64,000 bases of DNA from assembly GCA_035048485.1 (NCBI GenBank), contig CM068592.1, positions 31,742,001-31,806,000 of the forward strand. The letters run 5' to 3'. The notes beneath the pieces are model-generated. The model was not told the DNA's origin, searched no databases, and was given only the letters and a program-made list of their open reading frames with translations. This DNA comes from Pteria penguin. Taxonomy: Eukaryota > Mollusca > Bivalvia > Pterioida > Pteriidae. Shown here one piece after another: positions 52,492 through 64,000 of this stretch; the first letter of the stretch is position 1; each line of letters begins with the position of its first letter. A program made the translations under genes and the position numbers.

Positions 52492-52507
52492 AGCCCTTTT
52501 AAGGGCT
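52492..52507 (+). terminator. Histone-type 3' stem-loop of the right terminal gene
   Basis: AGCCCT, loop TTTA, AGGGCT, then AACCA and TTTAGAAAAGTA. Identical to the left terminal copy. Confidence 0.75.
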
Positions 52508-52693
52508 AACCAATTCTTTAGAAAAGTAAACTCAAGGTTAACAAGTACAATTTCCACATTCAATCCAAGGTCAAGGACACTTTTTGAACTCATCTTTAAC
52601 CTACTATAGTACGTTTAGGTCAAATCAGTACATACTTTTAGTACAAATAGGTCAAACTCATTTTTTTGCATTATCGGGGATCGTTACACTACT

Positions 52694-52699
52694 TGGGCT
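52694..52699. repeat. Right target-site duplication of the Polinton
   Basis: TGGGCT, identical to 33112-33117. Confidence 0.95.
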
Positions 52700-53029
52700 T
52701 TTTACTTTATTGATGGCTGGTTAGTCCAATAAATCTCTCCAAAATTGATGTTCAGGTGATATCATGATAGAGAAAACCTCTTTTCTGTCATAAATTTCAT
52801 GTAATTCACAACAAATTGTGCTTCATCATAAGTGAGTTTGATCTGGACCAAAGGATGTACGTAGTGTATCGAGCAGATTTATCCCTCCCCTTGTTTCCAC
52901 CGTTTTTGTGAATATTGCAGACTTTATAATTTTCCAGCAGTTAAAGAAATTGGAATTGCTCTAAAATATGCGTCGTGTGTACATTGTAAATAAGCATATT
53001 ATTGACATATTGAAGCAGGTTGATCCAGT
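52700..53029. other. Intergenic flank, nothing recognised
   Basis: No gene or repeat recognised. Confidence 0.45.
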
Positions 53030-53490
53030 TGTTTCACACTGGACTTCCAATCTGAGAATTCATGTTCGATTCCAGCTCCCGGCCCATATTTTACTAGGGT
53101 GATTTATCGTTCTCTGTCTCCCATTATTTCTTTTTGGGTGAGACAATGTAAATCAGAGCCCCGTGTCACGGTATATGTTGTCATGTAAAATATCGATCAT
53201 CTCTGCTTCGATGGGGGGCAGGCGTGGTGTAGTGGTTAAGCGCTTGGCTTGCGGCGCCGACGATCCGGGTTCGATTCCCGGGTTGCGCCACTATGTTTAA
53301 GAGGTTGGTAACCTCCTGCTTCCATGTTGCGATATAACTGAAATATTGTTGAAAGCGACGTAAAACACCAATCAACCAACCAACCAACTGCTTCGATGGG
53401 TCCGTAAAATAGGACAAAATTATGAAGCGACGCACCAGGCTGATGCCATCACAATATAAGTTCAATAATCATGGAGTAGCGTAATACAAA
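53030..53490 (+). mobile_element. Old SINE interrupted by a younger SINE
   Basis: The host copy has a decayed tRNA-like head (GTTCGATTCCAGC), the body phrase GAGCCCCGTGTCACGG, and then, after the inserted copy, TGGGTCCGTAAAATAGG and a tail with GTAGCGTAATACAAAAATTA. Same family as 12252-12532. It is split at 53216-53387. Confidence 0.75.
53216..53387 (+). mobile_element. Younger tRNA-derived SINE inside the older one
   Basis: A well-kept tRNA-like head (GGCGTGGTGTAGTGGTTAAG; B box GGGTTCGATTCCC) with a near-foldable cloverleaf, a short body (GATATAACTGAAATATTGTT) and a CAATCAACCAACCAACC tail. Flanked by the 13-bp direct repeat CTGCTTCGATGGG at 53203-53215 and 53388-53400. Its anticodon-loop position would read GCG, but the tail and duplication show it is a SINE, not a tRNA gene. 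Confidence 0.88.
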
Positions 53491-53584
53491 AATTAACAAA
53501 TCGCAATTCGCTGGGCAACAGATCGCAAATTCGCTGAGAAAGTGATTTATTGACAAAAAAGCGATGGAATCTCGATCCAAATAA

Positions 53585-54880
<1,296 letters not shown>

Positions 54881-57800
54881 GGAGATCTGGTGAGTTTTTC
54901 AGGCATCAGATTTTTCTTCTTCTTCTTCTTCTTCCGTTACTGAGCTGGACTCTTCGTAGAGTGTTAAGTAGTTCACTGTACTGTGTCTGCCAGGTACAGT
55001 TTTCAGTCACATTGAATATCCTATAATTAGGACAAAAACCGAGTACTTCATACACATGTACAAGTATGATTCTGTTAAGTTGTTTTTGAGACCTGCACAA
55101 CTCGCTCACTGATGGTGATGGGACAGTTGCTGGGCGCATTCTTGACCACGCCCCCTTTTCGTGACAAATACCGCAATCGGTTTTAATTTTACAGTTCTTT
55201 AGTTTTCCTGTTTATACTGCATTACTGGAAAAAGAAAACTTCCTAACTATTAGGAAAGTTGAAAGAAGGTGAGTATAATTAGTGATAATTGAATTTTTTA
55301 TTTTAAGAATGTGTATCATTTGTTTTGTTTAAACAGTGATACAGTAAATATGTTAAATCCTTCCTGTGAAGATCGTGACAACAACGAATTTCCTCTGACA
55401 GACACGCCTGAGCAATTTATAAATTATATGAAGTAATGCATGTATATACCGGTACCACATTTGCGGCGCATGTGTTAAAAAAACTGTGTATCGAGAGTTT
55501 AATGTTTCGTTTCAGATGGACCACTTATAAATACTAAGAGTGTGCATTTTACTTTTGAGGTATGCTCTTCCACAAGAGTCAAGAATGGGGAAACTAACCT
55601 ATCCAATACAGTTAGAGGGTCAAACACCCGTTCAACAGTCAAAATCCCATAGAAAAAAGGGCTGTCAAACTGTATTTTGTAGATTAATCGTCCCATTCGT
55701 GAGGTTTTTAAATAAAATGAATAAAGCCATTATTAATCACAGTGTAATGAAAGAGATATTGGTTGTGGAGGGAAAACCCTTCAGCACCAACTCTATTGTA
55801 ACACTGTAATGAAGACCTGTGATGGAACCAACACCACTATACTCTATAGAAGCATTAATATCACAAACACTGGCAGTCGGCATAGAGGTAAAATAATCAA
55901 TCAATAAAAAGCCAATTCTTTTAAGTACATCTTAAATTCATAAAAAGACGCTGCCACTAATATTTAGATCAGGTTTTGAAGGTTCATCTAAGGTTTGAAT
56001 ATTGCCGGTCTCACAACTGTTCTGAAGTTTTAGATTAGACCATTAAAACAAGGTAAACTGTGTAATAACCCTCACTGATTCAATTGTGTCCATTGTACTG
56101 CTATAGATAAAACTTCATTAAGCAAAGCATTTCACAGGTGCTGTCACCAAGCCTAACATTAACTTAAATTACAATCTGATTTGTTCACAGATCAAGCTAT
56201 TATTTCAATTAGTTTAAATTCTGGCTAACTAGAAAAGATAAAAGACTATAGGTGATGCTTATACATGTATAGATTATAACTATAATTTACCTTTTTTTGA
56301 TAGAGTTTGTGGATTTTTTTTTTGTTGTTTTTATGTCAAGCTTTAGTTTGACATCCCAGAATTTGAATTTGGACATGTTTTAGGTACCGTATGACTTTTC
56401 TTTTCATGCCTTAATGTCTAGATCTGTAATACACAATTTTAAAACTGATTGAAGGTCCTGATATTTTTTCCCCCTTGTAAGACAACACTATCTAACACCC
56501 TTGACTAGGATACATTTCTGTCCAGACATTTTACCTATGCTACAATTCTGACTAATCATCTCTCAACTACTCACAATTTCTCTGATATACATGTACCCAC
56601 CTGCACTAGACTTCTAGTGATACAGGCCCAATCAGAAAAGACATTCCCCTTATTCTTGTGAACAGATTTATGAAGCACAGTTTCATTACTCATGTTCCAG
56701 TACACATGTATGTTCCTCATATGAAATGAATGTGTTGTTTTGTCAGTCTTCCTCAGTAAAATGCAATATACAACTGTCTATAATATAATACAACAAGTCA
56801 CTCAGAAGTAACAGGCATGAATCATCTTGAAATCTGAGGGCTCACCAAATTTGATCAAACAAAAAGAACAAATCTACATGTATGGACTGTGCTTTAGAAC
56901 AATGCAACTCCTCTGTATAGCAAGTGACACGATGTTGAAGGAATTAAACAGAATCACTTCAGATGTGGTAGAATGGAGAAAGATGGTGTTAAAGATTGAT
57001 TTTATTGTTTATGTTGAATAATATTTTATATTGATTTTTCAATATCATAATATTTTTGACCTTGAATTCAATATATATTGCATTGAAGAGAGAAAAAAAA
57101 AACCCCAAAACAGACAAAAAACCAAAGGAATATAAAATTAATGAAGAAATACATCAGTACAGTACTTCATTTGACTGAGTTATTTCTAAGATTAAGTAGA
57201 TGAAGTTCAAATACATGTATAAAGGCTTGAGAAAATTGACTGAAGTAAACTTGAATTGAGTAAAATAAGATATTAATTTCAGGGTTGACAATTATTACTT
57301 TGATGGAAAATATTGTATCACTATCAATTTGTGGAGATATAGATTTAAAACTTTTCTTTATTCAGAAGTCTTCCAAATGCACTATGATAATAAGGGAATT
57401 CTCACATGTTTAATTACTAATTAGTAAATCTTAGGCCACACTAAGTCTAACAGCACTGTAGAACATATTCCTTTATATGGATTAAGGTGATGATGTGGCC
57501 GTTTTGTTGTACATGTGTCAACTTACTGATAAGAATATCTACCTGTCCAATCTTAAACGACACATGGTATAATCCACTTCATAGATAAAGCTAGTCCATC
57601 CGTTGATATTAGGGGTGGGTAGGGTTCACTCTCCCGTGAGAGATAACGATTTCAGTTCTAAGTTTGATGTGTAACTTTCGTATTTGGATATATTATCAGG
57701 TATGTTAGCTACTTTGATTTTTATGTCCACATGCTACTGACACATTGTTTTGTTGAAAAATAGGTCAGAGTTATTACCTGCAAGTGACATTGATAAAAGG

Positions 57801-58359
57801 GAACTTGCCCTCTTCAAACCTAGGGCATTTAGGACTTCTAAAGATTTTCTTGGTTTTTTTTTGTTTTGTTTTTGACTTTGGTATGTTTCAGATATTCATA
57901 TTTAAGAAGAGGGATATTTACATCATTATAGAATTTGGTAAGCATTTGTATTATGTAAAAAATCGATTATATTATTTTTTCTTTTTAGCAAAAAGAGAAA
58001 TCTCTACCGTTTTATCACGTGGGTATTTAGTTGTACAGTATTTCTCTCCTCACATGAACTAATTTCTTCTGTCTATTACGTCACGTTTGTCTATGTTATC
58101 GCATTACCATTATTGTGTACAAATGTGTCGTTGTTCTGTTTTAAAGATAATTAGCTTTCCTCAGACATTAAATTTTATTAGACAATAGTTTGCAACTAAA
58201 CTAGGAGATCGTCAGCGTAAATTCTAATTACTATTTTCTCTTTAAGAGTAAACAACTTTTTGTGTCTGTGTGTATGCAACTATGTGTGTGGTGGTGGGGG
58301 AGGGGGAGAGAATTTCCTTATAGAAATGTAATGCTCAGTATATGCCGGAGGATGACGTG
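54881..58359. other. Intergenic sequence, nothing recognised
   Basis: AT-rich. Small open frames (54906-55139, 55540-55809, 56827-57021, 57784-58062) show no domain and no repeat-family match that I can state. Confidence 0.45.
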
Positions 58360-58545
58360 TATGATGTGATGTCCGAGTGGTCAAGTGGTACCATAATACA
58401 CTTCTGATCAGACAGCGGGCATTCTTCTGAATGAGTTTGCCTGTCGGATGAGACCATAAAAAGCGCGGTGCCGTGTCATGGGTATACACCGTCACGTAAA
58501 AGATTTCTGGCTGCTCTCGTTACGTCCGTTGAGTAAGTCATCATT
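58360..58545 (+). mobile_element. Degenerate SINE copy
   Basis: Weak head (GATGTCCGAGTGGTCAAGTG), then GTCGGATGAGACCATAAAAA, GTGCCGTGTCATGGG and GTCACGTAAAAGAT in the family order. The tail is missing or unrecognisable. Confidence 0.65.
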
Positions 58546-61500
58546 CTGATCTCGTGCACTCGGCGAACTAGATTAAAAAATCCTAGTATGGCATTGAAAA
58601 TTTGAATGTTAGGGGTCCGAACCAGCGCAGGGCTCCTTTTGAATGCATGTTTTAAAGACTTATATTGTCATAGAATGGTAGAAAGGTAGAGGACAGTGAA
58701 AAATAAAATCCACATTGGTATTGTCAGAGGCATGTGTACACATGTCTTTGGTATCGTGTGCCCGTCGTGTAACAAATGACACTGTATCCTTATGGTAAGT
58801 CATTGTGAATATTGTGTGAAACTGTTGAACAGTATTAACCACGCAGCCATCGCGATCTTTCCCGGCGAGGACAAGTAGGATGGCTTGCCACCTACCGTAA
58901 ATCTTCTAGTTTCTTCAGTTTTCTTCTCCACCAACATGCCACCAACCCAATCGGAACATCTTCTAGTTTGTAAAAGTTCGTTCTCCACCAATTTGTCACA
59001 AAACACTAGTCGCCACCATATGCATGTAGGTTGAATAATCTTGGATAACCGCGTCAGCAATAACTCAATAAGAGTTTACATAAAAATATGGATTTTGTGC
59101 ATCAGATGCACATTTCGACAAATATCTTTTCTTCATGCGATGTATAGGACTTCTCAAGTATGAAACAGATAAAACGTTTAAGATATATGTGGTAATCGGC
59201 GTGAAATTGCAAAAATTCATAACAAAAGTAGTTACATAACTTACATCATTTTTATTAAAACCTTTGAAGTCAAATCAATAGACACGACTATCGGGTCATC
59301 AACAAATATAGAAAATTGATAGATGTAATAAATGCAGGATAGAGTTACAAATTATCTTGATATGATATAGATTTATTTATCCAAATATCCTACAGCTGTT
59401 TCCTCCCTAGACTATTTCAATAGGTATAGTGTGTTTGTGTGATTATATCAGAACTACGATATTTACAAGATTGAGGATAAAGAATAGAAATAAAGACCAG
59501 AGCTTAAAAGACAGAAGGATGGAGAAAAACAGAATTCTAGCGTCTAGAAAATAAAAGATGACAGAAAAAATCGCTGAAATACAGTAGAATGAGAAAAACC
59601 GGAAATAATGTTTGGTTGTAGAACTGTATATATCTTATCCTGTTTAATAAACGCCATTCGGGGAATTCTGATATTACACTGAACGTACGCAGATGGAGAA
59701 ATTCTGTTTTTGAAAGGGAGGAAGGAGGGGGTGGGGTGTCCAGTTTATAGAAATTTGGAAAGGGTATCCAACTTCATAGATTGTAAATCGACACATATTA
59801 AAACAGTATCAAGAAAAATATTTTTGTTGAATACCAGGATGAGTTTGATAACCCAGTCTCCACGTCTGAATCTGCACGTGTTGAACATGATTTTTACACT
59901 TTACATGCTATTACTTATGTGTTACTTGTTGGGGTAGGAGAGAGAGAGAGAGAGAGAATTGAAGTGAAGTTTTTAGGTGTTATACTCTGGGTGAAGACGT
60001 TCAGAATTCTAAGTGTGAACCGTTTTCCCTTTTCATTAATAAGTATGGTCACCTCTTGCTGTCTGTTTCATGTGGAAATATGATTTTAAAAATTAATAAA
60101 ATGATAAAATACTTTAACCAAGCAGTTAATTTATATTGACTGAATTTCATTTTGCATAAAATGAGTGAATGAAAAAGGCACGGTTTGTAGCAAAACCTTC
60201 CTTTTTTTTTGAAACTATAAATTATTCTAATTTTGTCAGAAGGTATAAGAGTTTGCTCTACTTGTTCTTTTCACCTTTATACTGTTGGAGGGCACACGCC
60301 TTATCATAGTGTATTGATTATAATGTCGGCCTCTATTGTTATATCCCGGAGAAAGATAAGAGCACACCTTCGTACAGTGAATAGGTTTCCGATAAGAAAA
60401 CCTATATGGTATACGAATCCGTCCGCTAAATCCGGTTATATATAACCTGACAGATAATCATTTCCTGTGTCACTTTTGTATTATGCTGTATTCGAACATT
60501 CTACAGGCGTTTAGGGAACCCATCTTTACATTCTCGAGAGGGGATCGAGCTCTGTCATTTGTTTTATAAATAAGAAGTACCATGACAACTTTTTGGTCGA
60601 ATCTCAGGCTGGTTTTTGACTGCCTGTCACCACCCCTTAATTCACACATGCTCTGTTATCAGTATTTTGCTCTTGGTATAATACGTGTCAAAGATCCAGT
60701 TTGGATTTAAGGTTTGTTTTTCATTTCTTCAACTACTCTCTCTTTATCAACTGCAATCCGTTTATTCGTTCGTTCATATATCCATCCAGTTTACGTTTCC
60801 TTGTGAAAATCTTTCTTTAATTTAATTTGCATTGGAGTTTCATCATACTGCTCTCATGTATTTTTATGGTATAAGGAATAAAACCTATTGATTTTCAAAA
60901 TCAGAGGTTAAAATCTAAGGTCACGCCGTGGGATTCTCCATTTTGTGATATTTTATGGAATTTTGTCTATCAGAAAACTATGGCTACTCGTTCTCAACCA
61001 TTCGGCACCCCTCGCCTTTTAGGCTTTACGTGTGCCTTGGTGAAATGGAAATCAACAACATAAGTTAAATTTGGATGTTACCATGTCCATTCTGTCTTCT
61101 ATGCAAATTCCAGTTTTGTGTTAGAATATTTACAAAGGGGCGCATTGAATCTGATGTTCGAAATTCAGATAAATGCAATGTTTTATGTCATGTCATTGCT
61201 ACTGGTATATGAGTTACCAGTGCGATTCGAACTCCCAGCGTCTCGACCAGGTGCCAAAATGGCTATCGAATGCGCAACACCGGATCCACTCCGGACTTGA
61301 AATATATATGTGAAACAGTATTTTAACGTGCCAGCTAAGACTAAGAATGAAATCTACCGAAATATGTGCAGTACTTTGTACTTTGGAGGGTTTGACTGAA
61401 GTGTTGTTATACCCCTCTGCCTGATGTATTGTGGCTGTGGCACTTTCTTGACAGTGTTCGTTCACATTCATGTATATGTACGGTGCTGAATTATATTTGT

Positions 61501-61644
61501 TTCGTCTGTATTTTGGGCATTCACGGCGGGCTTGATTAGCCAAACAGGAGACGCTCACTCCTCCCGGGTACCTGGTCTTACCTCTGAATTTCAAGTGTCC
61601 GTGAATGTCCACTGTGGTACATGTACATTGTTGTTAGTGCCATA
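58546..61644. other. Intergenic sequence, nothing recognised
   Basis: No convincing gene. A short (GA)n lies at about 59939-59957. Confidence 0.4.
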
Positions 61645-61653
61645 GTCATGTGA

Positions 61654-61954
61654 CAATCTTATTAAAACGCGACTTGTATTTCGCTCCTCTATGATCCTCT
61701 CCATGTACAAGATCTTACAACTGCCGATTCGAGGTCATCTCAGGATGACCTTTCAGAACAGCCAATCAGAATTGGAGTTAGAGATCTTTCGGTGTTATAT
61801 TACATACAAACAATACCGAAAGATCTCTAACTCAAATTCTGATTGGCTGTACTGAAATGTCATCCTGAGATGACCTCGAATCGGCAGTTGCAAGATCTTG
61901 TTCATTGAGAGTAGGTAGAGGAACGAAGTACAAGTCGCGTTTCAATAAGATTGA
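61654..61954. mobile_element. Palindromic MITE (about 300 bp) with a 9-10-bp target duplication
   Basis: Two arms of about 150 bp are near-perfect reverse complements (CAATCTTATTAAAACGCGAC at the left end; GTCGCGTTTCAATAAGATTG at the right). The direct repeat GTCATGTGAC flanks it at 61645-61654 and 61955-61964. Long inverted repeats with a 9-10-bp duplication are typical of MULE-type non-autonomous elements. Confidence 0.85.
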
Positions 61955-61964
61955 GTCATGTGAC

Positions 61965-62401
61965 ACCAGTTACTTCCGTATTTCACATTTACGTTGCGTA
62001 GTTAGAATATATCCTTGTATGGACTACGCGCGTAATGTGAAATACGTGCTTTATAAAATACCTACATAGTGTAGTAAGGAGTTATATATTAACCGAGATA
62101 ATTAATTCTAGTTTTGAAGAGCAAATGTTACATTGTCTCATGCAATGTAAGTGTTTATCTAGCTATTGCGACTGTGAGCGATGTAATGAAAGAGACCGTC
62201 AGCGTAAGAGGGCTTTTTAGTAATCAGCAAGTTGGAAAGTCTATGTATTTTGCACTATTTCCACATTTTAAGTATCTATAAATGAATATACATGAGAGAG
62301 TCGGTCAGTGAATCTGCCGATTTATTTTTGGAAAGGTGGGGGGGGGGGTACAGTTTCCTTCACTGAATAGAACTGTTCAGCGTGAAATAATCAACAACCC
62401 C

Positions 62402-62432
<31 letters not shown>

Positions 62433-63645
62433 ACACACACACATACGCAAACACTTTACGCACACTTCCCCGCTTATGATTTGCTTCCTACCCATCTTCA
62501 TGTAAACAGCATAAATCAGTTGAATTCAGCAGCGTCTTAAAACGAATTATATAATAGGTTTAAAAAAATATGATATCTAGATACTAGTACTAATTTGGAA
62601 AAATTCATTCGAACTTTTGCCAAATCTAATCATGTAAAGATTCTGTTGGGTATACTGTATTTCATTAAGTATAAATATGCGATTATATGTAAATCTGATG
62701 TCCCATAAATCAAAGACTAACCTAATTATGTTGTTTCATCACATGCCCGTCAAACAGAGTAATTGTCATAGATTGTCAATTTTATACGATGACAGCTAGT
62801 TTGATATTAAATTTATTCCGCGATATGTTAAAGTTGAGGAGGTTTGGAAGACAGAAGGCGTGCGGTAATCCAATAAAACACGATTCAACGTCAGCTTAAC
62901 ATAACCTTTCATTCTAATTTTGACAGGGATATAATTTATTATGAAATGAATAAATTTTCTGTTGCCCTCTCGTAGAAGGCAACACCGAGATTTGTCGTCT
63001 GCTTGTATTTATTACCTTCGTATCTTTTCATGATTGCAGGTAAATCAAAGTGTATTACGAACTGCAGAAATGACAAGACATTAGTGTGGTCTATAGCAAG
63101 TACAGTGGTATATTTTTATATGTAAGAACTTGGATGGTTTTACGTTTTGGACATCGGAATTTTCGTCTTCGTTCTGTTTCCGTTTAGTAGGACACCATTA
63201 TATTAGGTAAGTGGAATTCTCTCACTGCCAGTCGGTCACGACTTTAGATGTGTATCTCTACTAGTATAGTATTCCGTCTATATTTAAAATGAGGCGTGTA
63301 TGTTTTTTTCCCAGGGATTTTGTTGGTTAAGATAATTATTAATTAGTTGCTCGACAGTTCATGATGAAGTTGGTACATTTATTACCCGTTGTGGTTGCCA
63401 CCTTCTTTTTACTTAGACTAGACCGGATTTTATTCTCAGAATCGCTTTGACTCACTTTGGGCTACTTGTCTAATGAAATGTTAACAATGCACTTAAATAA
63501 TTTTATGTGTCGCCTGGATGTGTTATAAGGTCTGTCCAGTATAGGAGGGGATATTCAAACATGGTAATTCTCCTAAAGATAGTGTCTTTATGCCTCAGTT
63601 TTGATGTGTAGTTGAGACACATTGCTTATAGTTTACATCATACAC
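61965..63645. other. Intergenic sequence with homopolymer tracts
   Basis: No gene. A G run, a C run and a CA run lie at 62339-62444, described separately. Confidence 0.4.
62337..62444. repeat. G-run, C-run and (CA)n cluster
   Basis: A run of about 11 G near 62338 and a run of about 21 C near 62398, separated by about 48 bp, followed directly by (CA)n. The facing G and C runs could pair or form G-quadruplex/i-motif structures. Confidence 0.85.
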
Positions 63646-63658
63646 CTCTGGTGTATAG

Positions 63659-63954
63659 CGAGAGGTGTATAGCGAGTGATAGCTTGATCATTGTTTTACG
63701 TCATTCCACGATTATTTTAACATATATGGTGACGGCATCTGTCGGGTGCATTGCATGTAGATCTATACTCATTGCATCGGATCCACCCGAAGCAGTAAGG
63801 ATCATCCTTTACGTATCATGCCTATAATGACACGGGACCTCAGTTTTCATGGTCTCTCATACGAATGACAGGAAACCGGTGAACTCATGGTGGGAGTCGA
63901 ACCTGGAACCTTTCCTTAAGGAGCCGAGCACCTCATCCTCTGATCTACACTGGC
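63659..63954 (-). mobile_element. tRNA-derived SINE with a 13-bp target duplication
   Basis: Minus-strand copy of the family (head near 63954, body GATCCACCCGAAGCAGTAAG on the plus strand, tail near TTGATCATTGTTTTACGTCA). Flanked by CTCTGGTGTATAG at 63646-63658 and 63955-63967. A partial third copy of the duplication motif (GGTGTATAGCGAG) lies at 63664-63676. Confidence 0.85.
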
Positions 63955-64000
63955 TCTGGTGTATAGAAAACTCGCGGCGAACATATTTTCCATGCAAAGC

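Larger units (their letters stand above)
33118..52693. mobile_element. Complete Polinton/Maverick element (19.6 kb)
   Basis: The inverted ends start AGTAGTGTAACGATCCCCGA and are flanked by TGGGCT. The element encodes the defining set: protein-primed polymerase B, retroviral-type integrase with chromodomain, A32-like ATPase, adenain-like protease, major and minor capsid proteins. It also carries small basic, Cys-rich and membrane proteins. All key frames are open with their catalytic residues present. Layout: one leftward core block (49308 to 36168), a rightward zinc-knuckle gene (49598), and accessory genes at each end. Polintons are self-synthesising transposons of the adenovirus/virophage lineage thought able to form virions. 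The intact frames and identical terminal genes suggest recent insertion or activity. Confidence 0.97.
51796..52693. repeat. Right terminal inverted repeat (898 bp)
   Basis: Reverse complement of the left repeat with very few differences, but 75 bp longer because the TTTCCTTACACGTCCGC repeat occurs four times (51868, 51931, 52006, 52081). It contains a full outward gene and its hairpin. The final bases are CGTTACACTACT. Confidence 0.95.

Noticed and set aside
53221..53292. tRNA gene (GCG-like anticodon)
   Set aside because: The tRNA-like head continues into a SINE body and CAAT-type tail and is flanked by a 13-bp target duplication.

Overview
The window is animal nuclear DNA, most likely from a marine bivalve mollusc. 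It holds a spliced mitochondrial gene with kilobase introns, many tRNA-derived SINEs ending in CAAT repeats, long minisatellites, palindromic MITEs and decayed LINE and DNA-transposon copies. The species cannot be named from the sequence alone; the bivalve call rests on my recognition of the SINE and element types.

Layout. 1-12.2 kb is intergenic. It contains a fold-back element with a tRNA-like centre, a half copy of it, and a 4.9 kb array of a 71-bp satellite. 13.0-22.3 kb is a five-exon plus-strand gene for TACO1 (YebC family); its introns carry two minisatellites, a palindromic MITE and SINEs. 22.3-33.1 kb is a repeat graveyard: a LINE reverse-transcriptase relic, a 48-bp minisatellite, a MULE transposase relic, and a 5'-truncated LINE with a MITE inserted in it. 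33118-52693 is a complete Polinton/Maverick element (19,576 bp) with a perfect 6-bp target duplication (TGGGCT). 52.7-64 kb returns to SINEs, a tandem duplication, a palindromic MITE with a 9-10-bp duplication and simple repeats.

The Polinton looks intact. A leftward core block encodes protein-primed DNA polymerase B, a Cys-rich protein, A32-type packaging ATPase, chromodomain integrase, a two-TM protein, penton (minor capsid), major capsid, adenain-type protease and several small basic proteins. A rightward gene encodes a two-zinc-knuckle protein. Its terminal inverted repeats are unequal (823 and 898 bp) because one carries an extra 75-bp promoter repeat. Each contains one identical outward gene and a promoter that also drives a different inward gene at each end.

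The most striking observation is a gene class inside the Polinton. All five genes nearest the ends (two in the repeats, two driven inward from them, and one at 50806) share an upstream element close to GTGTTTCCTTACACGTCCGC followed by a TATA box. All five also finish within about 40 nt of the stop codon in a 6-bp stem, 4-nt loop hairpin followed by ACCA-like sequence and a purine stretch. That is the architecture of the metazoan replication-dependent histone mRNA 3' end (SLBP hairpin plus U7 snRNP downstream element). The core genes instead carry AATAAA signals, and two core promoters carry clusters of TCAAGGTCA-type nuclear-receptor half-sites. This suggests a Polinton that has adopted histone-style, possibly S-phase-linked, mRNA 3'-end formation for its terminal genes.
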